Positions 49,301 through 63,638 of a stretch of DNA of 64,000 nt are shown here, in pieces (position 1 is the stretch's first letter; each line of letters opens with the position of its first letter). The position numbers and the translations under genes were made by a program. The DNA is from Chamaea fasciata (lineage: Eukaryota > Chordata > Aves > Passeriformes > Sylviidae). Location of the stretch: the NCBI GenBank assembly GCA_029207755.1, contig JARCOQ010000011.1, forward strand, positions 26,105,712-26,169,711, written 5' to 3'. Below the pieces are notes generated by a model that worked only from the letters and a program-made list of their open reading frames with translations, was not told where the DNA came from and made no database searches.

Positions 49301-52300
49301 CTTTTGAAAGGAGATAAGAGCAATATCAGACAACAGAAAGTTCCCACTTATTCCCCTGCCACCTCCCCATTGAAGAATGGCTCTGGGAACATGGGGAGGT
49401 GTCTTTTGTGGAAGAAAGATGCCCTGTGTGACCCAAATGCTATCTGTGGAACAGAGACTGGATAAATTTAGGCTTCAGATACCCACTTATGTCAAATATG
49501 ATTTCTTTTTAAACCAAAAAAATAGGTTATGTCTGTATTTCAGAGGCGTTAATGGAAAGGCTTGTCAGTTTTATCGTTTTCCTTGGTTTCCTTCTTTTTT
49601 TTTAATTTTCTTTCTTTTTCTTTAGATAAAAAAGGATGCATTATGTCGATATAATGCATGAGAAGGACTTGTAACTTTGATCCTGTTAGGGTCAGCTGCA
49701 GCATATGCTTATAATATTCCTTGTCTTTGTTCAAGAAATGTCCTAGCTTATGGTTTACTTACCACTGAAAGGACGTGTTTCAAGTCCACCATGTGTTTCA
49801 CTGAGAACAATTTTTCTTTTTAGTTAGTTATTTTTTTTAACAGTAACCATAAAAATGTATCGATTTTTAGATGTTTGATTTGGGAAATCATTTACAGCGA
49901 AATCTGGTTTTCTGTATCATAACAGCATCCTTTGTGAATTAAGTACATAGTGCTGCCTTAAAATAATTTTCCTAAGCAATGAATGTTTGATTTCCTAGTC
50001 AATAAGTGTGATATGTTAATGAATTAGTATCAATAAGCTGTATTATGCCACATCAGCATAATAAGTCATAGGTCCCTTGATAAATTTACTGTCTGTCACA
50101 GCCTAGATGGATGGCTTTAGTCCTGCTGCTGTACAGTGCCTTGTGTTTTCCATGAAAAAGCGACGCTGGTTTTTGATAGGCTTAAAGTATAAATGAATTT
50201 TGCTCCGATCACTTATTTTCGAATTGCCTAATCTTACTTATTTTAAAGCTAAAGATCACCTTGCTGCAAATGCCTCACAGCCCTCGTGAGAGGAGTGTGG
50301 TTAGGGTTTAGAGTGGGAACCAATTTCCATGGCCATTAGCTGTCTGCTTCTTTACCATCCCGCCTAAAGTGTGGGGCAATTTAGTCCCAATTAGAACAGC
50401 AATCCTGAGTGGTGACAAGTGCTACTTGCCCTAATAGATGATGAAATGAGCTGTGCCAGCGTGGCTGAGGGAGTAATTTGCTTTTTAAAGGTCTGGCATT
50501 CCACATTCCTGCCTGTTTGGGGTAACAGAGGGATTCTGGAGGGCCTGGTGATGCCTGGAGTCATTCTGTCAGCTGGGCTGCCCCAGGACATCTTGCTCTC
50601 CCCTTTGCCTGCGGGTGTCTGGTGCTGTTTGAAAAGCTCAGATTTTCAAGGGATCATTTCTGTTTCAGGGACAAACTGGAATGGATGGTGGAACATCCAT
50701 GGATTTCAAAAATCCATCCATTTTCAGAAACTTGATGAGTGGTAGGCTCTGTACTTGGCTTCACCTGAAAAACAGAAATACTTGACTGGAGACTGCTGAG
50801 CAACTCTGACGCTAGTGCTGGCTAAGAGGCAGTATTCAGAAGCTAAAGAGTTACTTGCTTTGCCACCTATCATTTTTATAGATTTAACCAAACCACATTT
50901 TTCCTAACAGAAGGAATCTGGAGGAAAAAACCCGCACAGCCTGCTGAGGTGACAGCCAGTTTTCATTGTAGGCCACACGCTTCCGTTTGGTAGATTCCAC
51001 AGGGTGAAGAAATTGGACAAAGTTGTCCTTCACTGTCCAGTGAATACAAGGAGGATCAGCAATTTTGGCTGGTGGTCCCAGGGTTGTGCTTATAACGATG
51101 GGGAGGAACAAACCTTGCAGAACAAACCCCCTTAGCAATTTAATTAGTGATACATGGACTGTCTAATTGCCTAATTTCCTGAACAACTGCACGAATTTCT
51201 CCTAAAATCCAGGAGAAATCTGAGAATGGGTAATACTATATCCAAAGAACAAAAGCAAATTTATGAGTGTTTTAGGATCCTGTCTCTGCTCTGAACTTCC
51301 CACCATTACAGTGTGCCCAGAGGGTGGGTTTTTCCTCGGAGGAGATCATGGCAGAGGGCATTGCAGAGTCCCTGAAATCTCTGAAGCAGCCAGCAGATTC
51401 CTGTTTAGGATGCATCCCTCATCAGCAGGGTGTAAAACTGAAGTCCATGGATACTCCTGAGATCCAGCCTTTCAGTGGAATCTGCAGTTCCATGGTAGGC
51501 ACTGCAACAATAAGCAATTAGTTTCCTGCCTGTACACATAAATCAAATTACCAAAGCCCTGGGAGGAAGGAGTTTTCTCAGCCCTTCTTGGTGGTGCTTT
51601 GACATGCAGTTCCCTGCCATCAGCACCCATGACAGCTATTTGCTGGGAGCCTGATAAGTGAGACTGCTGAATTTGACTAACTGCAGTTTGTTGTACTGTA
51701 TTAAGTCACTGTTCATGCAGCATTTGTAACTGAAGGTTGCTGGGGAACATTGCTCAGGATCGATCAGGGATAATGAAATTGGTATTGTCTGAATAACAAT
51801 CAATTTTAATGGTGGTGTTCTGCAGCAGTCTTCCATTAAGGGGCTTCTATTCTCAGTTCAATTCTCTTTGAATGCTGATGAGTTTCTGGAATGAAACAAA
51901 TAAGGATTGCGTTGAAAAGTTGGGGCTTTCCCTGGCAGTATTGGAACTTGGGGAGTGTAAGACTTTTCAAAATTAAACAAGTTGGCTTTTTTGAATTTCT
52001 AGAGTACTGTTTGTGGACACGAAGTGAAATAATGCCTCCTGCTCTGTGTGTATGTCTGATTTCTCTCAGTCTCAGTAATGGGTCGTCTTTAGATATACAT
52101 TTTCAAGTCCATCCTTCATATAAGGATGTTTCCTTTCTCATCCTTCATGTGAGCTGCTGTTTCCTTTGGACACATCCAGTTGCTACAAATTTACATAGGT
52201 TCCTGTTCAAGTTAAAATGCCGACTCATACTCTGCTTGGTTTATGAGTATTTCTTCAAGGCTGAAAAGGCTGTAATTTTCCAGTAAGATGGAATTTTCTC

Positions 52301-55300
52301 TTTCCATTCTTTTTTTTTTTTTCTTTTTAGGGAAACATAAAACTTGAAAAATGAATTGAAATGTCACCATCAAAATAGAGTGTTCAAATAGCTCAGAAGC
52401 AAAATTGTTTGGAAATCTTTTTTCTTGGAGACCTCATGATTTTTTTTCTGTTTGGGGAATTTGGGGTGTATGTGCTGATGGTTCACCACAAAGCAATGTC
52501 TAGTCCTTGACCAACTTAATGTCTTTATTTCTCTTTTGTGAAAATTTGTTACTTAACAGAGTAGGGACGATAACAGAAACAAAAAAAGGAGCATTAAAAA
52601 TAGCACTTGACGATCCTATTTGTTCTACGTTTTTTAATGGGTGCTCAATCTCCATTAGCCAGCCAGTTGTGTGAGGCTTCAGGAGAAAGGTCACTACTGC
52701 TGAAAGGGTCATGACCCCACTGCAGATTGAATTCTCTCCAGGAAATTTGGGAAGACTCCACAGACAGGAGTTTGCCATAACTGCAGTATTTTACTGAGAT
52801 CTGGGTCTAGAGGAAGAAAGTGGTTTGGAATGTCTTTCCTGTTGACATGGCTGCAGACCCCTGCAGTAATCGTCTCTTGTAACGCGGAATTGGTGACGTG
52901 GCCAGAATTTTGAAGCACATTACCCTGACTCAGCAGTCCAGTACTGGAGTGATGCTCCAGGCAATGTCTCATTTTGCTGCTGCAAAAGCCCACAGACTGG
53001 AGAAGCCCAGGACTTGATCAGAGTGTGGAGAGGTGAGACAGTGGGAAGAAGGATCAATCATTAAGAATGTGTAAGGAGTCCATGAAAATGTCGGTGTGCC
53101 TTTGATGGGCGTTATTTTCTTTGTTTTCCAGCAGCGCAGCTGTGCTTTAGCGGAGAGCTCAGATATTTACAGTTGCAGTTGTGGCCAGGCTGGAAGGTGT
53201 TCCCAGTGCTTCTGGAATCTGTTTCCTGTCCAAGGCTATGTGAGGCAGGGCTGATGCAGTGCAGATTGAGAGCATTTAATTATTGAAATAGTTGGCTGAG
53301 TGCTATTTGCGAGTAAAAGGTGGTCGCTCCGGGGAGTCACTTGTTTCATGGTCATTTGTTAGTAATCGTTATTGAATGCTTTTATTTTTAATAAATGCCA
53401 GCCTGGGTGATGGGCCTTGTGATGTGCATTATTAAATAAATAGGCAGGCTTCAAAAAAGGCCATACAGGTCATGAACAAAGTTTCTGTTCCCTGTCAACT
53501 ATTTAGGGAACGAAGCAAGGAGCTGAATTATTCATAACATGCTTAGTGCAAGGCAAATGGAACCTGCTGCTGTGTTGCTAGCAGTGCAAATAGTGACCTA
53601 AAATATACAAATGGTTTTCTTCTGTATTATAATGCCTGTTTTCCTTTACTAATATTTCTGGAAGCTATTTAAGAAAATTAAACCCTGTGACAAAAAAAAA
53701 AAAAAGTTACATCTGCATGGTTCCTCAGGATCCTAGCACAGACCCTGCAGGGGATTTTGTTTCTAAATTATTCAGTTAATGTGCTAGGAAGATAGATAAG
53801 GCCTGGTGTTAATACAGGTATTCGTTTTGTTCTTGTGGAAAATGTGTGGGTTCTTTCAAGAAAAAAAAATCTAATAACTTTTGTAAAGGCTGTTTCCTCC
53901 AGACAGAGACACATCTATTTGCACAGCTGTCCATTTCTGTGTGGGGTTTTGTGCCTGTGCGAATACCTTGGTGTAATTTTGCATAAAAGCTGGATTTCTG
54001 TCCTTTACGCAGCACTTCTCAAAGCTGTCATGTATTCCAGGGCTTGGCACCACTTCTCCCTGTGGTCATGGCTGAAGCCTGATTGTCTTCTAATCCCAGG
54101 GCCAGCAGTACTTCTTGTGTTCGTTGTTCCTTTGAAGTGGTGAAAACTCAGAGTACCATGATGGCTGTACTGTAAATGTCCAGAGTGTTATTAAGGGCAC
54201 AGTCCTTATATATAGATACGGCTTGGGGGGCTTATCTTGTTCATATCAATGTAAGTATTACACAGAATGTAGGATGAAGTTAGTTGATCACAGTGCAGCA
54301 GTATTTCCACATAACAAGAAGAGACCTGGGGAAGAATCGAGCATGAAGGTACAAGTAAAAGTACATAGCACAGAAAAGCTGATAAATGGAACCGATTCCT
54401 TTATGGCTTTGTTCTGTTGGTGGATGTTCTTTAGCCAAACTGTTGTAGGGTTCGACACAAGGCAAAATGTGCCTGTGGTTTAGAAAACGTGAGGTGAGAG
54501 GATTTAGTGATTTCTTCCTATTTTTTCCCCTGATCTCTGTGTTTCATCACTCTTTTCAGAGCTGGTATTGAAGCATACCATGATGAAGTAAATTTGTGAC
54601 ATAACTTTTTGAATGAACGCTTTTTTCCCTTTCCTCTTGAGCTGTTTTTGCTAGGATGCCTGAGGGGGCTTGATATTAATAGTTTGTCCTGATTAACAAA
54701 CTGAACTAAACCAGAGGGTTCGGGCTCTGGTGGCTGCAGGAGCTGGGGTGGAGCTGGGTGCTGTCACAGAGCTTCTGGAAGGCACAGGGAGCTGTTCATG
54801 GCACTGTGAACAGGCTGGGCATTATCTGGGATTTGCCGCTCTTTGCTAGCAAAACTTTTTAAATTTTTTTCTTTTTTTTTTTTTTTTTAAGAAGCAGACT
54901 CTGTTAAAACAAGAATCATTTGGTATTATTCTCGAAATACAAAGCTAAATAAATTAAATCCTCCTTTAGTCTTGTGGATTTGGAAATTGGTTTTACATGC
55001 TTTTGTCGCATCCTGCCCGGATTAGTCTAAGTCCCTTTTCCCCGTTTTTGCCAGCGCTGCCGCCTCGGCAGCCGTGTACAGATCACAGCTTCCTGAGGAG
55101 GAATGAGGCTCATGGAGGGCTGGGTCTCTCTTCTGTCTCTCTCATTTCCTCCTGACTCAGTGTGCCTTGACATTAAAAAGGTTTCTCTGTGTGGGAAACA
55201 GTTAATCGGATCAGGATGAGTCACGCCAGTATTAAATGTTGGCGGTGAGATTGGATCCCTTCCCCTCAGTTAGCGTAATTCAGGCCGACATTAAAGATCA

Positions 55301-57523
55301 AATTACCCTGTATCAAATGAGGCAGGTGAGAAACCCCTCAGTGGCACTGCTGCGCAGCGCTGGCCCTGCCTTGCGGAGGGGGCTCTGAGGTCCCTCCGGA
55401 GGATCCCCTGGAGCTCCAGGGCTCTGGGTCTCCCTGGGGGAAGGTTCCTCTTTGCCCAGCTCTCTTTGCCTCTTTCCTCCCTGACTCCCCAGCGTTGGCA
55501 GAACTGATCGTTCCGCGGATTGCTTTGGGGCAATGTTGGTGTTTTCCCAGCAGGAATTGTGTGTACCAAATCCAAATGCTTTGCTGCTTGGCTGCCTTTC
55601 CTGCCCTGCCTCAGGGAAAGCCCAGGATTCTCCCAGGGCATCTCGGCTGAGCTGGGCACGCCCTTCCCAGCCAAGGGTGTGATGGTACCAGCATCTTCTG
55701 ACTTCTGAGGGACTTCATGTGATGCTCCTTTGCTCATATGCTTGGTTTCTCCAAAACAGGTGAATCTCTTTGAGATCTGGTCCCGTTTGCATCCTCCTAG
55801 ACAGGAGCAGCTGTCATTCCTGCAGCAGCTGTTGGCAGAGGAGGATATTCTTTAATGGTTCCCTTACACACTTGCTCCAAATTTTTATTACCCTCCAAAG
55901 AATTCAGAATGTTTGCACTGAAATTTGGTTATTGAGTAACCCGGGCTACCCCAAAAGAATTAACTTCAGCATTAGTAATATACTGGATTTCCTGGTGCAT
56001 AAAGACGTTTTAACACCTTTTATTTATTGCGTGTTAGACACTGGTTGCTGGCTGCCTTATATTATGTGACTCAATTCAGCAGAGGTAGAAAACAGATTTA
56101 TCTAAAGATGAGTGTTAAGTACTTGTTATGTGCTGTTGTGCCACTCACGAAGAGTGGCTTTTGGACAAGAATGGTGATATTCCATCAGTAACTGAAGATC
56201 TGTTACCCCAAAGAAAGAATAGGTTTTTTTCCAGGATGAGAGGAAAGCAATTTTATACATAGAGGGATGGCAATAATTGCAGTAAGGTTTCCTTGTAGCC
56301 ATACACCAACAGTTTCAGTTTTTAGTGCCAGATTGTGATACAGGATGTAAATAGCGCCTCATAAAACTACTGAAAAGATAACTTAAACAGTGTGACCTTA
56401 GCAAGAATTGCAGGGGCAGCTATTCCAGAATCATCAAAAATATATTGTAGGACTGTTTTTAATCCTTTAAAGAGATGACTTGATAGTAATAGAGAATTAG
56501 TGTTCCTTGCCAGATAGCTAGGAGATGTCTATATGCTTTTTTTTGTGTGTTACAAACAATGTATTTACTTCTCCTCAGCTTCTCCTCAGCTGTGAGCGCT
56601 ATTAAAGTTATTTTATTTTGCCCACACCAGCGTTTGAAACCTTGGAAACATTTGTGTGTGCTCAGGATTGGTTTGTTGTTATTACAGCTGAGAGGGAGCT
56701 AGCTGATGGATCTCTGTTGGCACGGCTTTGAGACGGTGCTTGAACCACCCCGGGAATATGTGAGAATACAGTGAAATCAAATGGTTTTTACTTACAGCAT
56801 TACTTGAACACCAGCTTTGAGAGACACCGCATTCTACTAGACATGGAAAATTAGTGAGTCCTTGCTCACAAGTAATGATGTGGCTCCGATTTTATGAGAT
56901 GGAGAAAAACTCCGTGGAGAGGTCCTGGCTGGATCTTGAAGGCAATGTGACAAGGTTTTTAGTTGCTTTTCCCTATTTACCAGAAGAATTTCATACCCAC
57001 TGGAAATATTGTCTCCCACCAGCCTTGAGTACATGCAAATGTTAAAGTACAGCATCACAAAGTAGTTCTCCCTTTGGCTGAAAGTCTGAATTTTCAGAGA
57101 TGGCTTAATTATTTAGGGAAAGGGAAGATGGAATGAAGACAAGGAAAGCTCCTTGATGGTATTCAATTTGCCTTTCAGAGTGTGTGTTCTATAATAATGT
57201 TTTGATTTAATCAAATTCATTATCTGTATTTTTTTTTTCCTTTAAAAAGAACAAAAAATCTAAACAAAAGACAGGCATGAATTATTACACGGATATTATT
57301 ATGCACTGGGAATCAAAAAGTCTGAGCTAATGCTGTTTAGACCCTTCTTTAAAGAAATAATCAAATACATTAAATGAATTTTTCCATGAATATAATGTGA
57401 AATTTTTCTCATCTTCTTATATTGGCAGATCTGAGTAGAAGGGACTAGCTGACTAAATATAGATTCAGCACTTCAGTAATTTAGTAATTCAGCAAATTAC
57501 TGTGGTTCCAGTCAGAAAGAACT

Positions 57524-57592
57524 CAAAAAAAAAAAAAAAAGAAGAAAAAAAACCCCAAAAAAACCCACCACACCCCCCCAAAAAAAACCACC
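57524..57592. repeat. C+A-rich low-complexity tract
   Basis: A run of 17 A, then GAAG and A8, then alternating C and A runs including C8. The 63-codon Lys/Pro-rich plus frame and the 75-codon Phe/Gly-rich minus frame are products of this composition. Confidence 0.9.
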
Positions 57593-60500
57593 CTAATAAA
57601 AATGATTTGGAATTAAAATTAATTATAAGTATCATTTTAAGCAGTATATTGACAGTTATTGAAAGTGGAGCTGTGTTTCTTAGAGCAGGATAAAACCATT
57701 TGATGAACTGAGGCAAATGAAATCCTTTTTAAATGCTCCTGAACTGTTCTCCCTGGTTTTGCCACTGAAAGGGAGCCCCTCCAGTTTGCAACTCCCCTTG
57801 TAATGCTCTAGATGTATAGCTAATTATTTAAATAATTAAGTCCCCTTTCAGAGCATATTAAAAAAAAACTTTCATTATTCTTTTTTCAGGTTTCCTAGTA
57901 TGCAGTTATTTTCCTGAATTTTCCAGAACTGTTCTGAATTTGCAATTGTATAACTTAGCTGCTTCATTTAAATTTTCATTATTTATAGTTTACAGTGGGA
58001 ATATTTCAATATTTTAATTTCGTTAGGTGAGATGTCCAGCATGTCTTGGCACACCTGAGGAATATGGAATAACACACTTAGATTTATTTGCTTAAATCAT
58101 AAATAAATAAAATAATCCTGATTGAGCATAGTTTCTTAGAGACAAGCCCCAACAAGATAGAGTTAGGTTATTTATAGCATTAATAGGCACTTGTTTTTTG
58201 AAATCTTTTTTTAAAAGATGTGTGCATGGAGGGACCAGAATAACTAAAGACCATGAATGGACGGGTTTAAAAGCCTGGTTTATCAGGTGTTTAGGCTGGG
58301 AGCTCTCTGGGGTGGTCAGTGATTTTATTTGCTGTCTGTACAGTGGCTGGTGTTCTGGAGCCTTGAACTCAGATTTCTCTGTTTCGAGCCACTAGAATGC
58401 CAATAACCAGTAGTGACGCTGCCTTTGTTTTGCTAAAAATTAATGCCTGCTTGTGTAGCTTGTGCTCCTTAATTTTGAATGCAGCCTTTGCCATAATTGT
58501 AGAAAATAAAAATATTGTGAGCACAGAGTGGGAGAGAGGGTGAAGCTACTGCTGCTAAGGAAACCTCAATTGTTGAAGTTCAAGTTAAAGGGCTGAATAT
58601 TCAGCATTGTATCAGACTGCAACCCCCTTAGAACTTACTGCGTGTGCCATTTAAAAATGATTCGGCTCTTCAGTTTAATTTGCTTGAAGGTGAAGAGCTT
58701 ATGAGACATATTTGAACCTAGAAATAATTCTGACAGCTAATTTTTACATGCATGAGGAAGAAGTTTTATAGTGGAAACCTTGACTTTAGTGCTGTAGAGC
58801 TGTCATAAAGGCCCTAATGATTTCTGACTTAATTATGTGTCTGAACACTTAGGTTGATATGCATTCACTACCCTTTAGAGATTCATGTCCAAGAAGCGAA
58901 TACTGGACGCAGTCTCTGGCTGTGAAACCTGCTTTGCTTTACCTCTCAGCCTGCTCAGCTCTGCTGAGATCTAGCAGACAGATTCCGTTCTTGTTAGTAT
59001 TTTACATCTCGTTTAAGCCTCCATCACACCTCCCTCGTTTATAAATAAACTGCATAAGCACGTTAGACCTCTCTTGCTGCTTGTGTAAAATGCTTGGGGG
59101 CAGCTGTGAGGAAAAGCCCATCTGTATTCGTAGCAACACACTCTGTGTGCCCATCAGTGTGTTGGGTGAGTGGTTCCCAAAATGCTTTTGCAGCCCTAGG
59201 GATCCGCAGTGGGTCACAGAGGGGGAAAAGAGCATCTGGGCGTTCGGCAGTGCTGGACTGGAGAGATGCTGCAGCGGCAGAGTTCCCCTCCGCGTGCCTC
59301 TTCTGGGAAAGGGATGTCCTAGGCTGATTTGAGAAAAAAAAAAAAAAGTCTGGCCACAGAGGACAGGGCAGGCTCATCTCCCCCTGGTTGTGGAAACAAA
59401 ATGTTGAAGAAGTCATCAGTACAAGGCGACTTGTTCTTCTTGCTTGGTATAAACCTGTTGGTTTACTAGTTAAGGTGTGTGAAATAAAAAAGGTTCAGCA
59501 TCCAAGGGCTTCAGGCACGTTTATGGAAGATTGTTGCCCTTTGGCTACAGTTAATTCCGTGTTAAATATGTTTATTTTCACTTAAGAAATTCGGCTGGAG
59601 TTTGGATTGCTTCCCTACTGAAGATAATTTGATTTCAGATTGCAGCAGTTTAGATGTACACAGACAGAAGAAAAGCTCTTCCATAAAAGCTGCACTGTAT
59701 GTAAATCATCTTGTTCAGGCAAAGAGTTTGGTGCTAAGATGCCACTTATGTCTTTAAGAGTGAATGATTTATGGGTTTGAGATGATATTTTAGGATTCTG
59801 CTGCCCATGCCTGTTTTTTAATAGCTCGTGTGTCATCCAGCTGGCACATACTCTGTCTGTGTGTGAAAGTCAATGTTAAAGCTAAAAGGCCTTAATGAAA
59901 CTGAGTTTTCAGACAGAAGCATGTGGTAACATTACTGGGTTTTGGGTCGGACATGCTGCATCTCATCTCAGTTCTCCTTGGGTTGGCAGAAATGTCAGTC
60001 CCAGGCTGCACTGAGCCTGTTTGGGTATGATGCATTATTTGCTGATGCTGTTTTCTTGTTTACACAAGTGGCTTTGCATGGCTTGGTGCTCCAAATATTG
60101 GACTGCTGGAAACCACCTGCATCTGCTGAGGTATTGAGACTAAAACTCTGGAGGCTGGCCAGGTTTCTGCAGTGCTTTTGCTTACGTGGTTGACAGTAAC
60201 ATCTGGTAACACAGATGTTGAGTTCTGGAGAGCCATAATTACTCTGAGAGCAGGGAGAAGTTGTCACACATAGTTATTATCATGCTACTATCACAGGTAT
60301 TAGTATCAAAGAGATCATTTTGTTCTTTGCTGACAGCATATGTTTTCTCAGCTTTGGAGATGTGCTAGTTTGATGCCGTGGAAGACACAGAGTAAAAATT
60401 ATCTTTGGGTTTTTAAGCGGTTTGAAGGTTAAAGAAGACCAAAGAGATGGTAAATGCAAAATATTTTGCTTCTTCAGAACACCAGTTTCCCTGAAACTGT

Positions 60501-60606
60501 AATTGCTTCCAGAATATGTTTCACACTGTGCCCTGGAGCTCCTCATAAATAAGTGGGATGAGGGAATAAGGGAACTGTCTTAGCTCTAAGCATCTCAGCT
60601 GTGTTA

Positions 60607-60655
60607 GGGTTTTGGTTTTATTTTGGTTTGGTTTTGGGTTCTTTTGGGTTATTTG
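60607..60655. repeat. G+T-rich low-complexity tract
   Basis: GGGTTTTGG, TTTTGGTTTGG, TTTTGGG and TTCTTTTGGG-type text over about 50 bases. Confidence 0.82.
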
Positions 60656-63616
60656 TAAGTTTGTGTTTTAAAACCCCAGACACATTTTCAGGCACAGGAT
60701 TATTGGAAGGAATAAGACAGCTGAGATATTGGGAATTTTTGTATTTACAGAGGTATTATGGAACTAATACTTGAATCACTACTAGGAGAGAGATTTAAAC
60801 TCTAGTAGCAGAATAATTCTTGAAAATTTAATTCAGTTGGTCGGCTTGATATCAGGAATTAATCTCATTTTTTTAAAGATACACCTTTCATTGAAACAGA
60901 AAACAATTGTTACTTCTTGGTTTGTTATTTTTACAGTAAATACTGGGTTTTTATTTAAAGGTTTTGTTTTTGAACACCTGCCCAAATGAAATTGTGCATC
61001 CTGTTAAATCCTTCCAGTTACTTTGATGCACAGTACAAAGTTTATGTTTGCAGTAGTGACATTTAAAAATTACTTAGCCAACACGAGCTTCTAATGTGGT
61101 TAGAAACAAAAGTCTACATGAGCCAAATGAAACGTGCTCAAAAATCTCTGCCCTATCTAGGACACTTGCATATGACAGGTGTGAAAAGAATTTGAATAAG
61201 AGGGGCCAAATGAGTGGGAGTCTCAGGCTAAGAATGTGAAGAACCATAAAGTTCTCTTAATGTGTTATTCTGCACAGTCTAAATCTGAAATTAGTAGAAG
61301 GCATTTCATAATGATCTGTATTTATTCAGCATTAGAAATGGATGGGTTTTTTTTCTTTAAAGCACAACTTTACTCATATTTGACGAAAAATGAGCTTTCT
61401 TGCTTTGAACATCTGAAGTTAGTTAAAATTGTTCTGGTATTTTCCAAATGTATGAGAGCTTTCCTGTCTGTGTAGCTCTGCAAGTGCTCAGGCAGCCCAG
61501 AGGAAAGTGAGATCACAAACAGGTCATCACGGAGTTGTTTCTCACACTGCCTTGTCCTGTCCAGACGTTTGCTCTCTTAACTTTTGTCCTCAGCTCACAT
61601 TGACATTTCAGGCTGGGCTGGAAGAGCGCCGGGAGTTGTTGACCGTGCTTGGCAGTCACCAAAATAATGGAACTCTCTTTGTCGCCTGTTGTCAGACTTA
61701 CACTTAGCTGGTTTAACCAAACCCCCCCTGGTTCCTTGCTTTCACACAGTAGTGCCTGCCCCCTGCTTTGCCTCCTGCTGCCTTTGTGGTCCTCACACTG
61801 TCATTTCCTCCTTCACATGCCACCATTTCCCAGGGTAAGTCATTTTTGTGGGATCAAATCAACTTTGGTGGCAGCGGTTAGTTATTTTGCCACGTGTTGC
61901 ACAGGAATGGTTGCCCTGAGACACGGATTTTCTAACTCTCAGTTACGGTTTGTTGGCGCAACAGGCGTAAGCGATTTAGCGTCGTTTTCTGCCCTCTGGT
62001 TTTGCTGCTGCTGGATGAAAAGGGCTGTTTGCTTTTATTCCGCTGTTTTATTTGTTGAGCACCGTGTCTTTGAACTGTACTCACACAGTGCACTAGGTCA
62101 GGGTTTCGTTTCAGGTGCTTCTCAGTTTCCCCCATGTAACTGCATCAGTCAGCCCCGGACAAAAACTCGGGTCATTTTTGCGTCTTCCATGGTTTTCCCA
62201 GGGTTGTGGAACTCTGTGCAACCAAGGGAATTCCCATGCCACCTTCCTAGCTGACATGTCAACACCCTCTGCCGTGCTCCCTCCAGGCATTTTCTACCAG
62301 CTTTTTCTCCTGGAAAATGTGGTGGCCAATTCTCACTCCCTTCCATAAGAGAACAATTGCTTGTGGTCCCGACCTTCCTGCCCGGCATCTCCATGAGGAG
62401 CCGTCCTCCTGGGAAAATCTCATTCAGAAAAGAACCGGAGCTCATGCGAGCTTTGTTCTGGCGTGGCACTAGTGTCTTACCAACATTTCCAAAGTAAAGT
62501 AGGAGCTCCTTCTTTGCGAACTTTTCTCTGTGTGCCGGAGACCATTTGAGAGCTGTTTTTAACGAGTGGATTTTGCCGGCCTTGCTGCAGCGGGTCTGCA
62601 AATTTATCAGTTTTAGCTTTCCTCAGGGGTATAATTGCCAGATGCTCTCTGATGCTCATTAAACTGGAATCAACATCCCTGTAAAATCTATAAAGATGGA
62701 CTGCAATGCTGCTACTTCAAACAGGTAAACAAACCCTATTGTCAGCACTAAGAACTGCAGTGGCTGGAGCAGCGCAGGAGACATCTCCATTGCCGTGGGC
62801 TTCTGTGGGGGAAAAGAACCCCAAACTAGTGAGGAAAAATTAAGATTTCCAAGCTAACAGTAATTTTTGTTCCTACTTACATACTCATAACACTTCATAC
62901 TTTCATCACATTGATGAGGCAGAATAGTAAATTCCAGAAAACGTGAATTTATATTTTCAACAGCAGCAATATATTGGATACAGTGGTAAATTCTGCCCAG
63001 TGAGCATACCATAATCTTGGTATTATGTGTAAGATAAACAAAAGAGTACTATATATTAGACCTGTAGTTTCTATTTCAGTTAAGGAAGATGGGTTCTGAG
63101 AGCGTGATAGTAGAGCAAGTTCTCTTCAAGAAAATTTTTCACTTTCCTCATTGAAAAAATGTTCCAATTTCAGACAAAAATTGGCTAAGAATCTTAAAGC
63201 TTAAAATACAATGCAAGGTTTAATTGTGTCAACAGGAAACACCTTTGACATACTGTACATTTCACATGAGAAATTAAGAAAATATTAAAATGTGTATTTC
63301 ATAATTTAACTATGCCAAATTTTATAAAAGGCACGGACAGCAACCCATAACCCTGTTAATTAATTGAAAACAGCAGCAACAAAAAGGCAGGAAGGTAAAT
63401 GGGAGACCTTTTCAGCATCGTCTGAGCTTTCCCAGTTAAGACTTAGCCCTGCTTCTGAAGATCAATAAACTTCACAGATTAGGCATGTAATTGAAACTGC
63501 CTCCTGTTCTGTGCCAGTGCCAAATGCAGCGGAGCATTCTCTGGGAACTCACAGTCAATAATTGCAGCTCACTTAATGGTTGTATTATGCCTTGAGGTGT
63601 TTCTGACTCCTGCAAA

Positions 63617-63638
63617 AAAAAAACCTGCAGGTTTTTTT
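63617..63638. repeat. 22-bp perfect palindrome A7-CCTGCAGG-T7
   Basis: Seven A, CCTGCAGG and seven T read identically on both strands. The A-run extends three bases further left, and GG follows on the right. Confidence 0.92.

Noticed and set aside
52500..52993. Two overlapping minus-strand frames of 92 and 94 codons, considered as a broken gene
   Set aside because: Neither resembles a family I know, and they are in different frames without a shared motif. They could be chance.
61649..62254. 201-codon plus-strand open frame
   Set aside because: No recognisable domain, no convincing splice signals, and composition typical of a chance frame in a Cys/Leu/Ser-rich reading of intron. The overlapping minus frame is equally open. 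A frame of this length can occur by chance in 64 kb over six frames.
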